Origin: Patiria miniata
Lineage: Eukaryota > Echinodermata > Asteroidea > Valvatida > Asterinidae
Direction of reading: 5' to 3'
Assembly (NCBI RefSeq): GCF_015706575.1
Contig: NW_024037067.1
Span: 2,976,884 to 3,040,883, forward strand
DNA length: 64,000 bases
Shown: in pieces, positions 1-10,073 of the stretch
Layout of the letters: each line of letters begins with the position of its first letter
Numbering within the stretch: position 1 is the first letter of the stretch
The notes under the pieces: model-generated
What the model saw: only the letters and a program-made list of their open reading frames with translations
What the model was told of the DNA's origin: nothing
The model's database searches: none
Position numbers and translations under genes: made by a program

Positions 1-227
1 ATAAATCGCGAAAATGTATTATGACTTTTTTAATATACCATAAACTTATTAATTCACCCTGTATCGCATTGTTGAAGTAAGCGAGCGCAACGCTATGCCT
101 AATCCTACAGATTGAAAATTTTCTTGTTTTTGCTTTATGACATATGGAAACACACAGACAATGACTGAGAGATAGAGTCCAAAATCTCTGCCTTGCTCTG
201 AGGATTCGTTAAGTGTGTGTCCAGCCG

Positions 228-409
228 TCAAGTAGATGCCATGTAATTTTTGATCCATCTTACAACGTCGAACACACGTCTGTGTTTACATAGATCTTCA
301 GCTGCACCATGTCCTCTTGTATGAGTGTACAGTCCTCCATGGTTCCAGCTAAGAGATGTTTTGATAAATATAAAAGGCCACAGTGAGTCATATCGAATAT
401 TGCAAGTAT
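228..409 (-). CDS. possible terminal exon of an unrecognised gene
   Basis: A splice-acceptor-like sequence (TATACAG at 410-416 read on the minus strand, preceded by pyrimidine-rich stretches) opens a 59-codon frame ending in TGA. It would be entered in phase 1. The end reads RGHGAAEDL, then KHRRVFDVVRWIKNYMAST, which looks protein-like, with a mixed charged and aromatic composition. I do not recognise the family. Upstream exons on the minus strand would lie between about 410 and 1990, but I could not find one with confidence. A second frame through the same stretch is also open, ending near 260, so the coding call is tentative. It could equally be chance open sequence. Confidence 0.3.
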
Positions 410-1995
410 CTGTATACAACCTGATTCAAAACTGGCCACCAAAGAGAAGAAAATTTGTGTCGGCGTTCATTCCTATGCCATTTCAGTCTGCGGTAAAGAC
501 GTGATTTTGTATGATAATTATTTTTGCCTAAATGCCAAGTCCAAGACATGGTTAATGTAGATTTGTTTGCGATATTCAATCATATAAGTGCCCAAATATA
601 TCGGATGACGAAATACATCCAAACCAATTTAAAAATAGGACAAGGCCTATGCTATAAACATGACAGAAAAATTAACACATATTTTGTGGGGAAACAAAAT
701 CCAAGACTCAGCCAAAGGTAGTATAAATATTATGATTAACAGTTTAGAACACCTAAAAACAAAATCTTTACGGCTCAGATTTGATGTCCAAAACATCCTC
801 ACTCTCATTATAAATTGGTGATGTAAAAAGTGAAATAACAAACGCCTACAATTAATTCAGGACTGACACTGAAATTAAACTCACCGTGCCGTAAAAATAG
901 CTATTGAATAGGATAAATTTACATACATGAAAATAGTTAAGTTAAGTGAATCTCTTACACATTTATACTTTTTTGTAATACTGAAACAGTCGTCATATCA
1001 TCCTACGATTCTTTTTATAATAGACATTTTTGTACATTTCCCAACACAGTTGGTGAGATAATAAGATTCAAGGCCTTAATTACCAGTACCGTGTGGCCTC
1101 TTGACATTCATTTTTTGACGGTCAATTTTATCGGTGGCATTGAAAACCACGACACAATGTAATACAATAAAGTTTGCTATAAAACACGATAAAATCTCGC
1201 ACGCGCTCGTTGGCTGAATTGTAATTTGATTACAAAGCGATCGAGATTTAATTGCGAGGTGCACGTCCCTGTGAGAAATGTGCATAATAGACCACGAATT
1301 CTTTACTGCAAAATGTCATTGTATATTTCGGATGATATTCGTCAACCGGACTGTTCAAAGCTTGACAGCCTTGCTCGGTCATTAGGTAGATTGTATTTTT
1401 TTTCCTCATTTTTTTAAAATTAAAATAACTTAGCTTTTGTTCTTCTCAGATTTAAAGTAGCTTTCCATCTATCACTTGCGAATTGTCTAATTTGTTTTTA
1501 ACATTTAACTTCCATGCTGGCAGTTAATGAAAATAGAACAAATTGAAAGATTCCTCACTATACTTTTAAGATTATGGGGGAATGTTCTTAAAGTATTTTC
1601 GTTTACGCGTTTTTGTGGCTTTTTTTTCGGTGGGGGGGGGGAGTAAACAATGCATTGGGGATGGCGGCCGCACCCCTTCTTTATCGATTCAGCGGTGCCT
1701 GACTTATCTCAGTCAAAAGCCTCGTATTGTTGAATAATATTCCTGTATTGTAATCGCCATAACACTCTTCATTAAAAAGATTATCATTTACCTATGGATA
1801 TATTATATAACGGCAAGCTAATAGGCTTATCGGTTGATATTGATAAGTAAAGTCTCAACTTTCCTGAAATAAAAATAATTCCATCCTTATTTGCTATTCA
1901 AGAAAATATATATTAATGTTATGAGTGTATTTACATTTATATTAAGTGCATAATTTGATTAAAACATATCGTTCACACTGTTCATTGTTGCGAAG
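410..1995. other. non-coding stretch
   Basis: AT-rich sequence with only short reading frames that look like chance. There is a G-run near 1632-1642. I see no exon with convincing splice sites and no recognisable repeat. It would contain the 3' untranslated region of the minus-strand frame ending at 1996, if that gene is real. Confidence 0.5.
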
Positions 1996-2919
1996 TTATT
2001 TTTTCTGGTCCCTGAGACTTTTGAAGGTGCGTTCGAACTCAGGGCTACAAGGGAAACATGGTGTTGGGATGACCATGAGTGGCTTGGCTGGCTTGAGTAT
2101 AGAGACACCTGTGAGGGGTAGGGTCGCCTGCATGCCACGACTATCCTCAGCTTTCAAGCGAGCTGTGGCTGGGTGGACGGGCCGTCCCCTCTTGCCAGAA
2201 AACCGTACGTGTAGCCTGCCTCGTCGCGGGAGAAGAACCTTGCTGTCCTGGCTGATGTCCTCTCCTAGTACCTTGTATCTTGAGGATGGATGTTTCAATT
2301 GCAATGATTGGTTAGCACGGTGAGCAGCCCAGTTGTTTGTAAGCCACCGGTCATCCACGATCCGAGCTCCCCCGAAGGAGACTTTCTTGCCTTTGTTGTT
2401 TCCCTCAGAGCCGGTCACATCGTCGTCTTGACGCCCATGCTCTCCTGCTCGTCCTGCCTCCTGCGTGTCTTGTGATGCTCCCCGCGGTTCCTTTGACTTG
2501 GATTGGTTCAGCTCTGCAGGTATTCTAGATTCCTTCCCGTGGATCTGTTTGGGTATCGGAGGGAGTCTGTTTGATGTCACCATGAGTGGTGGCTCGGAGT
2601 GTTTGTAAACTTTCCCCTCATCTCCGATCCGACAGCGTCGCAGCCGGCAGATGACACCAGCATCGTCAACGTCCTCCCCACATTTGATCTGTAATGTACC
2701 AGTTGGGTGTCTGCGATATCTAGTCTCCTCAGACCCAGTCCCATCGACCAGATGACAGTCTTGACAGATCTGCTCCCTGTGTCTTACCGTACGTCTTAAG
2801 GTTTGACTCGCCGTTTCTTCTAGTTGCCTCGTCGAGGATGCATGCAGGAGCCTCTGCGGTGTGCGGAATTTATAATTCTCGTACATGGAGCAAATTTTGA
2901 CTAAATCTTCGCCCTTCAT
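1996..2919 (-). CDS. uncharacterised 307-aa protein with RVxF-like motif
   Basis: One uninterrupted 307-codon frame, starting at ATG 2919 with in-frame stops just upstream and ending in TAA. Its GC content is visibly higher than its surroundings, as expected of coding DNA here. The protein is basic and low-complexity in the middle (Lys, Arg, Glu, Gln and Gly rich), with no signal peptide or membrane segment. Residues 178-182 (KKVSF) fit the RVxF docking motif for protein phosphatase 1, and HVRF at 237-240 is a weaker second match. A CxxC pair sits at 52-55. The C-terminus (PEFERTFKSLRDQKK) looks helical and charged. The ATG follows an AACCCAG that could be a splice acceptor, so a non-coding first exon is possible. 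I do not recognise the family. PP1 binding is inference from a short motif only. Confidence 0.6.
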   Translation of the reverse strand: MKGEDLVKICSMYENYKFRTPQRLLHASSTRQLEETASQTLRRTVRHREQICQDCHLVDGTGSEETRYRRHPTGTLQIKCGEDVDDAGVICRLRRCRIGDEGKVYKHSEPPLMVTSNRLPPIPKQIHGKESRIPAELNQSKSKEPRGASQDTQEAGRAGEHGRQDDDVTGSEGNNKGKKVSFGGARIVDDRWLTNNWAAHRANQSLQLKHPSSRYKVLGEDISQDSKVLLPRRGRLHVRFSGKRGRPVHPATARLKAEDSRGMQATLPLTGVSILKPAKPLMVIPTPCFPCSPEFERTFKSLRDQKK

Positions 2920-5162
2920 GCTGGGTTGATATCAAGCCGTCTGTACTTATAGGACGTATACGTGCATCCTCCTCAGCCGACAACTCAAGTATGTCGTCAT
3001 CTCACGGTTGACTACAGTGACTTGATGAGCGATGTTGCTGTAAACTCCTACACGGCTGCACGTGTCTACGCGTCATCCCAGGACACTTGGCGCGCATATC
3101 TCGGTTGTCATTATCCATCGGTTCGTCCTCCCTGCCTCCTCTCCTCACTGATTTCGTCTTAATGATGCATATTTCTTCCGAGGGGGCCGCATTCCTGTCT
3201 CAAGATACATACAACGGAAACCTCATCACACGCCTTATATCACTAATTACATCTCCCTGGGTGCTTACATGTTCCAGAGCTATAGCATAATGAGTTCCCG
3301 CGGTATTATGCAAGGCCGAATATGCATTTGATCCGCTATCAACGATAGTGTTATAAATGCTTGAAAAAAAGCTAGGATTACTACACGATTGAGAAAAATA
3401 TGTATCACGCAACGAATTAACTAAAGACGATAAAGATAAAATAAAAACCAGCTGTGGTATAAACACTAAGATAATTATTATTATTTATTTCCAACAAAAC
3501 CTCCATAATAGGAGAGGACAAAATACAACATATTAAAATAAAAATTATACAAAACTAGGTCACAGCGAAATACCTGATAAAAAAACATAAATATAGAAAT
3601 AATGTTAAACATTGTTTTACCAAAACATCTTTCAACCTTTTAATGTGATGAAACAGTATCCTCAACATCTACAGAACATCAGTAATGCAATTTTTTGTTA
3701 TAATCAGTGGCACGAGACTCCCGGTACGGCAAGATATTGAGTCGCGCATGTTATGGAACAGGAAAACCGTATTTTTTGTATATATCAACTCAATAGTCTA
3801 GTACGCGTACATTCGTCAAAAGGCGAAAAGCAAAACAAAATTGGAAGACAGAGAGACGATTTAAGAGTGAACAATTAATGTTTGGCACCAAATCAAATCG
3901 AGCAAAAAAACCTCAACTTATCCCGGTGCTCGGATGCTGTACTTAAACACTGGCCCAGTGTTCACAATTTTCATACTTGATTTTTATTGCATATTTGATA
4001 TGATTTATCAGCATCTCCACCAGGCTCTGAATATTGACGTCGGACACACAGAATTCTCTTTTAATAATGTTACTTTCCATGACGGTAGTAAATGAAGACT
4101 AGTGATGGTCAGACACGACCCAATCCTTTAATGCACCGTTTAGTATTCTTTCACACGTACAGCATATTTTTTTAATTATAATGATTGTGTTTTTTAGTGC
4201 GGTACAAATTAGAGCCCTGCTCCGGCCAGGCAATAAGCCCCGCACTGCAGGCTGCCTTTCCGCCCCACCCAAATCCAACCTCATCCCTGTTGAGAACATA
4301 TCTTGCATCGTGCTAATTAAATGCGAAGTTCTCTCATACTCACCGCCATATCCAAAGTTACATGCGATCGCAAAGTACTGAATGCAGTTACAAAATTTAA
4401 AATCTAGTCCAAAGATCTGCAATCAAAACTTAAAGAGTATTTTCCCCCCATTTTTTGTTTGTTTGTATTCATTTTCATTTGTTGTTACAGTGTTTAATTA
4501 TTGTTATTTTTTGTTTTATTTATTATATATGTATTAAACATGTGTATTTGACTTAATTATTTCCCGTCATGTATCTTACTGCCAGTTACTGAAAAGCTGG
4601 AATCAATACAGAACGTATTTATAACTCATACAACGCCCGCTCCGATCCAGGGGTCATCGTGACGTATATAATGACGTATATGCAAATATCAAGGCAAAAC
4701 ACGACAAACAAAATCACAAATTGAATAGTACAGACAAACGCCGTTATCAACAAGATGTGTTCCAATCGTTAACAACGTGGCATTGAACACAGCAGATGAG
4801 ACCCTCTTCAAAGCAATCAACCTGAAATGTGTGCTTCTTAATTACCGACAAAACAGCTCCTTAATTTCAGTTAAAAATGCGAATACTTTCCCATTCAATC
4901 CCTAGCATTACATCTTATATCATTTCTATAATCTGTACAAATTTATGGTCACTGCCGATGGCATTCTTAAAATGCTTATATATTACAATTTGAAGGTTGA
5001 AATTCAAAATAACTGAATAATTATTTGAAAAGAAAATGACAATGTTTCATAAAAGAGAAGCTTCATTCATTTCATGCAATGTAAACTTATCATCATACCT
5101 CTACCGATAGAGGGCGGTATACTTCGGCGTCACATACGTTTTCGTTTTCTGAAATTTTCAAC
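2920..5162. other. intergenic stretch upstream of two divergent genes
   Basis: Lies between the minus-strand frame starting at 2919 and PHF5A on the plus strand, so it should hold both promoters. A short minus-strand frame at 3200-3466 begins with a hydrophobic, signal-like segment (MFIPQLVFILSLSSLVNS). It has no clear splice partner, so I do not call it a gene. The segment around 4190-4300 is GC-richer than its surroundings and unrecognised. The 60 bases before the PHF5A ATG include an agagggcggtat box and no TATA box. Confidence 0.4.
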
Positions 5163-6457
5163 ATGGCGAAACATCATCCTGATTTGATTTTCTGCAGAAA
5201 GCAGGCTGGTGTGGGTGAGTTGCCGTGAATTATGAATTGATTATTATGTTCAATTAATAACATATAGTTGTGTATAAATTGTGAACACAATTTAACAATA
5301 AATTGAAGAAACAGTGGACGAAATTTATAATACGCAGTGTGTCCAGATTTCGGACATGTCGGACATGTGGGACCAGTGGGATTCGACAGCACTCGCCAAA
5401 GCCTTTTCCCAAATTCCACTGTGCGGGCGCACATCATCATTATATTCAACTACATCATTTATTTACTTTCGAGAGATAAACAAAGCATATAATGCACACA
5501 ATACTGTGGAGAGTATTGGATACTAAAGACATGAATCTGGGACTTACAAACATTTCCAATTTTGTCAAGGAACACTTGGAAAATTGACTTCACTCCCCAT
5601 CATGTCCATAATACTAATAATAGTAGACATTGTACATAATAGTTTCTAAATGGAAGGTTGTCATTTCACATATTTTGAGGGAAGCTCTTAATTTTCTGTT
5701 TACAGCAAAAAACTCACAACTGACAATTGATTTTTCCTGTTCTATGTGCTAGCTATTGGCCGTTTGTGTGAAAAAGATGACGGCAAGTGTGTCATCTGTG
5801 ACTCGTATGTACGTCCCTGTACATTGGTACGCATATGTGATGAGTGTAACTACGGATCGTACCAAGGGCGCTGTGTGATTTGTGGGGGACCAGGCGTGTC
5901 TGATGCGTACTACTGCAAGGAGTGTACAATACAGGAAAAAGATGTGAGTATCTTCACCTTAATCATCCCTATCCTTCAGGAAGAATTTTGCAGGATTGAG
6001 GAAGGTAGAGCCCAGCTACTATTTCTTCACTTGACAATAGAGCCTGCAAGTTGACCCCTGGTGGCGCACTTCCAGACCCCACGAAAATGAACATTAGCCT
6101 GTACAAGTCTGAGTTTTTAAATTTATTTTTAGAACATTGATTTCTTAAGAAAATGTCCCTTGGAAAAGGCCGTTGTAAAATTTTTGCTAGCATCTCAGTT
6201 TAAGGAAACTGAAAAATTGCACGACATCAAAGAGAAACATTGTGCCAAAATTTATAATGCATGCAGCTCTTTATACATGGTGAGTGGGAGCAATATCTTA
6301 TAAGAACCCTGACCAATGAAACAAGGATAGCTGAACAAGTCAACATTTTCTTTATTCACCTATACAGAGGGACGGCTGCCCAAAAATTGTCAACTTAGGC
6401 AGCTCCAAGACTGATTTGTTCTACGAAAGAAAGAAGTACGGCTTCAAGAAGAGATGA
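5163..6457 (+). CDS. PHF5A: PHF5A, SF3b-complex splicing factor (U2 snRNP)
   Basis: Coding exons 5163-5214, 5753-5943 and 6368-6457 join with GT-AG introns into 110 codons, the exact family length. The product opens [17 protein letters not shown] and ends KYGFKKR. PHF5A (yeast Rds3) is a small knotted zinc-binding protein of SF3b. It packs against SF3B1 and helps form the branch-point adenosine pocket in the nucleus. The CxxC pairs around residues 30-33, 46-49, 58-61 and 72-75 are intact, as are Lys29 and Tyr36. The oddity is residue 26, read from GAT: the family has CEKCDGKC and this sequence has CEKDDGKC. Asp therefore replaces a Cys that I recall as invariant from yeast to human. TGT to GAT needs two base changes. 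The exon/phase structure around it is clean, so this is not a splice misreading. A polyadenylation signal AATAAA lies at 7172-7177. Confidence 0.97.
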
Positions 6458-7171
6458 TATCACTTACAGGGAGACAACCATTTGGACCAATTGAGGACGC
6501 CTGCCCAGATAGGAACATTGACCGATTGATGAGCAGTGACCAGTTATGAATATCTGACCAGTTGAACCCAGTTGCTTTTTAGTAAATAATTCAAATAATG
6601 TCATGAAAAGATTGGACTGCATTGAGACTTCAAAGAGTTGTAATGAAAGTCCAGGCTTACATGAGATCAGTTCAAGAGTTTTCTGGTCAGTTCACATTGT
6701 TTCAAGCTAGCATGGCATTCAATTTCCTTGCATCTTCACTTTGAGAAGTACATATGGTCTCGTCTCAAGCGACATATGTTGGTATTGTTCATTGTGTGTA
6801 TTTGTCTTGACTTTCAAATAAGATCACTCCCCTTTAGACTTAAAAGCACTGATAAAATTCCTAAAGTCCTGTTCAATCGCATTAGATACATAAACAGTTA
6901 AATATGTTTTGCTCTCTACCGCTCTTAAAATCTAAAATTAGTTCTAAAGAGTTCACATGTTTCACTTCAGACTAGCGTGACAAAACAACAGTGACATACA
7001 AGTACTGTAATGGAAAATCATTTTTGTTTATCTGCTGTACATATCAAGTTCACATAGGGTGAGGGAGGGGGTCGATACACATGTAGTGGTGTTGGTTTAG
7101 GGTATTTGTGTTACTTTTTTTTTTGTGCATGTATGGATGTGTTAACACTGCACAGGTCTCAATTTTTGGCC

Positions 7172-7177
7172 AATAAA
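7172..7177 (+). terminator. candidate PHF5A polyadenylation signal
   Basis: AATAAA about 715 bases after the PHF5A stop codon, followed by A-rich sequence. It is the first strong signal I noticed downstream, but shorter 3' ends cannot be excluded. Confidence 0.4.
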
Positions 7178-7199
7178 AAAACACAAATTAAAATTTTAA

Positions 7200-8441
7200 C
7201 TGGCATAACTTGAGTGTGCATGATTGAGGCGTCAAATTTTAACAATCCATAGAGATATCATCAGCTTTATAGGTGTAATCTACTATCTGTAATTTTTACG
7301 GTTTGTAACGTACAACTTTTGCAAACGTAAAAAAAAAAAAAACTACCAAATTATTATGAAATACCATAATAGTGTCAAGCATCCTGTGAAATCATGGCAC
7401 CACAAATGTCCATATTCATGAGCAAAAGTGTGATATCATTTCAGGTGCTAATCTCAATGTTGCAATTATTTTAGCAGCAAAAGTTGCCGGCGAGAAGCAT
7501 TGATATTCTACTGTCGTTAATGTTCTGTTGTGTGGTGATTCGCTGTGAGCAGACTTTTCTCACAAATGCTTCCAATTAACACATTTTTGGGTTTACTATT
7601 TGAACAGAAAACCCCTAAACTCAACAGTGTCGTCCTGAAATGACATCACAGCAACAGCGCCCTCAGTTGAAAGGAAAAGAACAGAACATTTTAAATGTTT
7701 CAAAAGTGCACTTTTTAATATAATTAACCAAAAAGGGATGTCAAACAGTTTGCATAAAACAGTAGAAAATGTGTTCCTAAGAAAAGTGTTGCCATGAACC
7801 CTTTAAATACATGTAAAGGAGCTTTTACGGTAATCAAACTTACAATAGAAACCATGGTCTCAATTTTTGGTCTCGTGAAACTAAGAACGACAATCGAAAA
7901 AGGAGTTCTCGATATTCTCAAAATGATATGTCTTTATATCTCTTGTAAAATAACGGAAAATAGAAAAATAGAAATCGTTGGTGTTTCTTCATTTTAAATT
8001 TAATATAATACATTGTTTCCATGTCTAAATTAGACAACGTTAGACATCTATGTTCAAGAAACTTTTAAGATACAAATCAACATCGAGGAAATAAATACGA
8101 AATGAAGTTGCTCTTTCAGTTGAACTCTGCATTATAAAGTGCCACATTGTGATTACAAAACAACTTGTCTCGCTGGATATAGGTCTCATAACGAGGGTTG
8201 CCCGCCCTCATATCCCAAAAGGGTATTCAAGGATTTTACTTTCTCATTACTGGCAAATGTTTCACTGTTTCCCCGACAGGAAACTTCTTCGGTCAGCCAT
8301 TATCTTTTCTGTAAACCTCTCTTTATGAATATAATATTCAGTAACGCGCAATAATTATAATTAATGGAACTTCAAAACCAAACAAAATGAACAAGATAGA
8401 ACAAAATTGAACAATTTTCCTTTCAATCGTGGACGCTCTGT
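7200..8441. other. intergenic stretch between convergent genes
   Basis: PHF5A (plus) and the sulfotransferase (minus) converge here. I see only short chance frames and homopolymer runs. The phrase ggtctcaatttttgg occurs at about 7155 and 7857, hinting at a small duplicated repeat. Nothing else is recognised. Confidence 0.4.
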
Positions 8442-10073
8442 TCAGAGATTTGTCCAGGAAAAGTTCATCTGCGTAAGTTGTGCAAACTCCTGGTTATAGG
8501 GCCGGAAGAAATCCCTGAGTTGTTGGATGACGTTGGGACCGAGGTCTGCTTTAGGTAGAAACCCAGGGGTACTTGGGTGTGGGCAACCGGACCGCATACA
8601 AGGCGCCTGTCTCTTCTTATCGTAGTAGAACATGCTCCTCTTGTAAAATGACTCCAGACCCAGAAACTTCTCCAAGTTCTTGAGTTCACCGTACAGGTCT
8701 TTATCCACGCGCTCATGACTCAATATAAAGAATCGATCTCTCGGAAAGCTCTGCAACCACCTCTTGAAATGCATGGAGTAGACACTTTCTCTTGTCAATC
8801 CTTTGGACATATCTACCTCGCCATAACGACTGAAAATCATTTCTACGAAGTGTTTGGCTTGTGTGGCAGGCGTTTCGCCTCTGGCCATGGAGGGGTTGCG
8901 ATTGAGCTTCAACTCATATTCGTGTCTGAAGTCCGATATGGTTCTCTCCACGGGATCCCGCACGCATACCACGAACTTGACATTGGGCGGTAGATCCTTC
9001 AACATCCTCTGCGGTACATTCTGGAAGACGAAATATGACGGTGATTTCTCAAACTGAAGCATGTTTCGTGAGCTAAACCCCATTCTAGATCGGTAGTAGT
9101 CTATGCCGCTTTCGTAGTCAATACTGAAGTAATGTATTTCTTCCAGTAATGCGCGAGCAATCTGTGGATGTTGCACAAGGTAGTACAAAAACGCTGTTGT
9201 GCCGCCTTTTTTTACTCCAAGGCAAATGACTGTAGGTAAGCGTTGTTCATAGCCCAGTTGGCGCATGCCGGCTCTGAGCACGGCCCATTTCTTTTGATCA
9301 TTTAAGTTTGGCCAAATAACTGTAGCCTTCTGCTTGTCATATTTCAGTCCCGTAATGTTCGCGAAGGATGCCTTAACATCTGGGGACATAAACCTGAGTG
9401 CATTTCCCAACAGTTGGGATGAGGTGATGGAGTAACGTCCGCCAGTACGAAGAGGGTTAGGCAGAGCAACTGGTTTAGTTTTAGGGATGTAAAGCCTAAC
9501 TGGTGGGCTTTCCTTGACGATCATTTTCTTGACGATCACTTTCTCGTCCTTGACGATTGCTATATCATCCTTGACGATTGCCGTTTTATCCTTGGCGATG
9601 GCCGTTTCATCCTTGACGCTCCCGATCCCTTTTTCATCCTTGACAATCGCTGTTTCGTCCTCCACGTTCTCGTTGATGATGGCCTCCTCGGCTCGGTCAT
9701 TCTTCTCGTCTGTTTCTGAATCAAGACCAGGTATCTTCTCACCGTGATTTACGTGCTTTGCCTCGTAAATCGTCCAAACAGACTTGCCACCTGTCTCTTC
9801 TATTTCTGAATCAGCTGCAGAAATCTTTTCACTGGGGTTATCCCGGTCGGATCCAGCGGAACCAATGTCGCTTTCTTTCTCGTAGCGGCTTTTTATTTTG
9901 GCAACATCAAAACGGCTGACTGGGGCCACGCCTCCCCATCTCTGATATACAAACCATTGGTCTGGTTCGAATACAACCAGAAAACGACCGAGTGTGAAGG
10001 ATGCTAGACACAGTAAGAATACAGCCCCCTTGGTCTTCAGACTGCTTGAAGACATGGTGAAGGTGATTCTCAT
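8442..10073 (-). CDS. heparan sulfate 3-O-sulfotransferase-like Golgi enzyme
   Basis: One coding exon of 543 codons from ATG 10073. An earlier ATG at 10106 exists, but a strong acceptor (TTGCTCTTCCAG, ending at 10089) lies between the two, so I place the start inside the exon. The layout is type II: a membrane helix at residues 16-35, a long stem to about 280, then the sulfotransferase domain (281-534). The 5'-phosphosulfate loop GVKKGGTT lies at 286-293. EEIHYF at 311-316 carries the likely catalytic Glu312. The 3'-phosphate motif RDPVERTISDF starts at 372, and a Cys pair sits at 492/497. The ending FFRPYNQEF matches the 3-OST family, which moves sulfate from PAPS to the 3-OH of glucosamine in heparan sulfate. 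The stem is far longer than usual (human enzymes are about 300-460 residues) and holds imperfect repeats of DETAIVK type at 140-187. Exact subtype and substrate are not settled. Confidence 0.88.
   Translation of the reverse strand: MRITFTMSSSSLKTKGAVFLLCLASFTLGRFLVVFEPDQWFVYQRWGGVAPVSRFDVAKIKSRYEKESDIGSAGSDRDNPSEKISAADSEIEETGGKSVWTIYEAKHVNHGEKIPGLDSETDEKNDRAEEAIINENVEDETAIVKDEKGIGSVKDETAIAKDKTAIVKDDIAIVKDEKVIVKKMIVKESPPVRLYIPKTKPVALPNPLRTGGRYSITSSQLLGNALRFMSPDVKASFANITGLKYDKQKATVIWPNLNDQKKWAVLRAGMRQLGYEQRLPTVICLGVKKGGTTAFLYYLVQHPQIARALLEEIHYFSIDYESGIDYYRSRMGFSSRNMLQFEKSPSYFVFQNVPQRMLKDLPPNVKFVVCVRDPVERTISDFRHEYELKLNRNPSMARGETPATQAKHFVEMIFSRYGEVDMSKGLTRESVYSMHFKRWLQSFPRDRFFILSHERVDKDLYGELKNLEKFLGLESFYKRSMFYYDKKRQAPCMRSGCPHPSTPGFLPKADLGPNVIQQLRDFFRPYNQEFAQLTQMNFSWTNL

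Noticed and set aside
3200-3466. Small secreted protein (88 codons, minus strand)
   Set aside because: The start is hydrophobic, but there is no cleavage context, repeat of cysteines, splice partner or family resemblance. Kept only as a remark.
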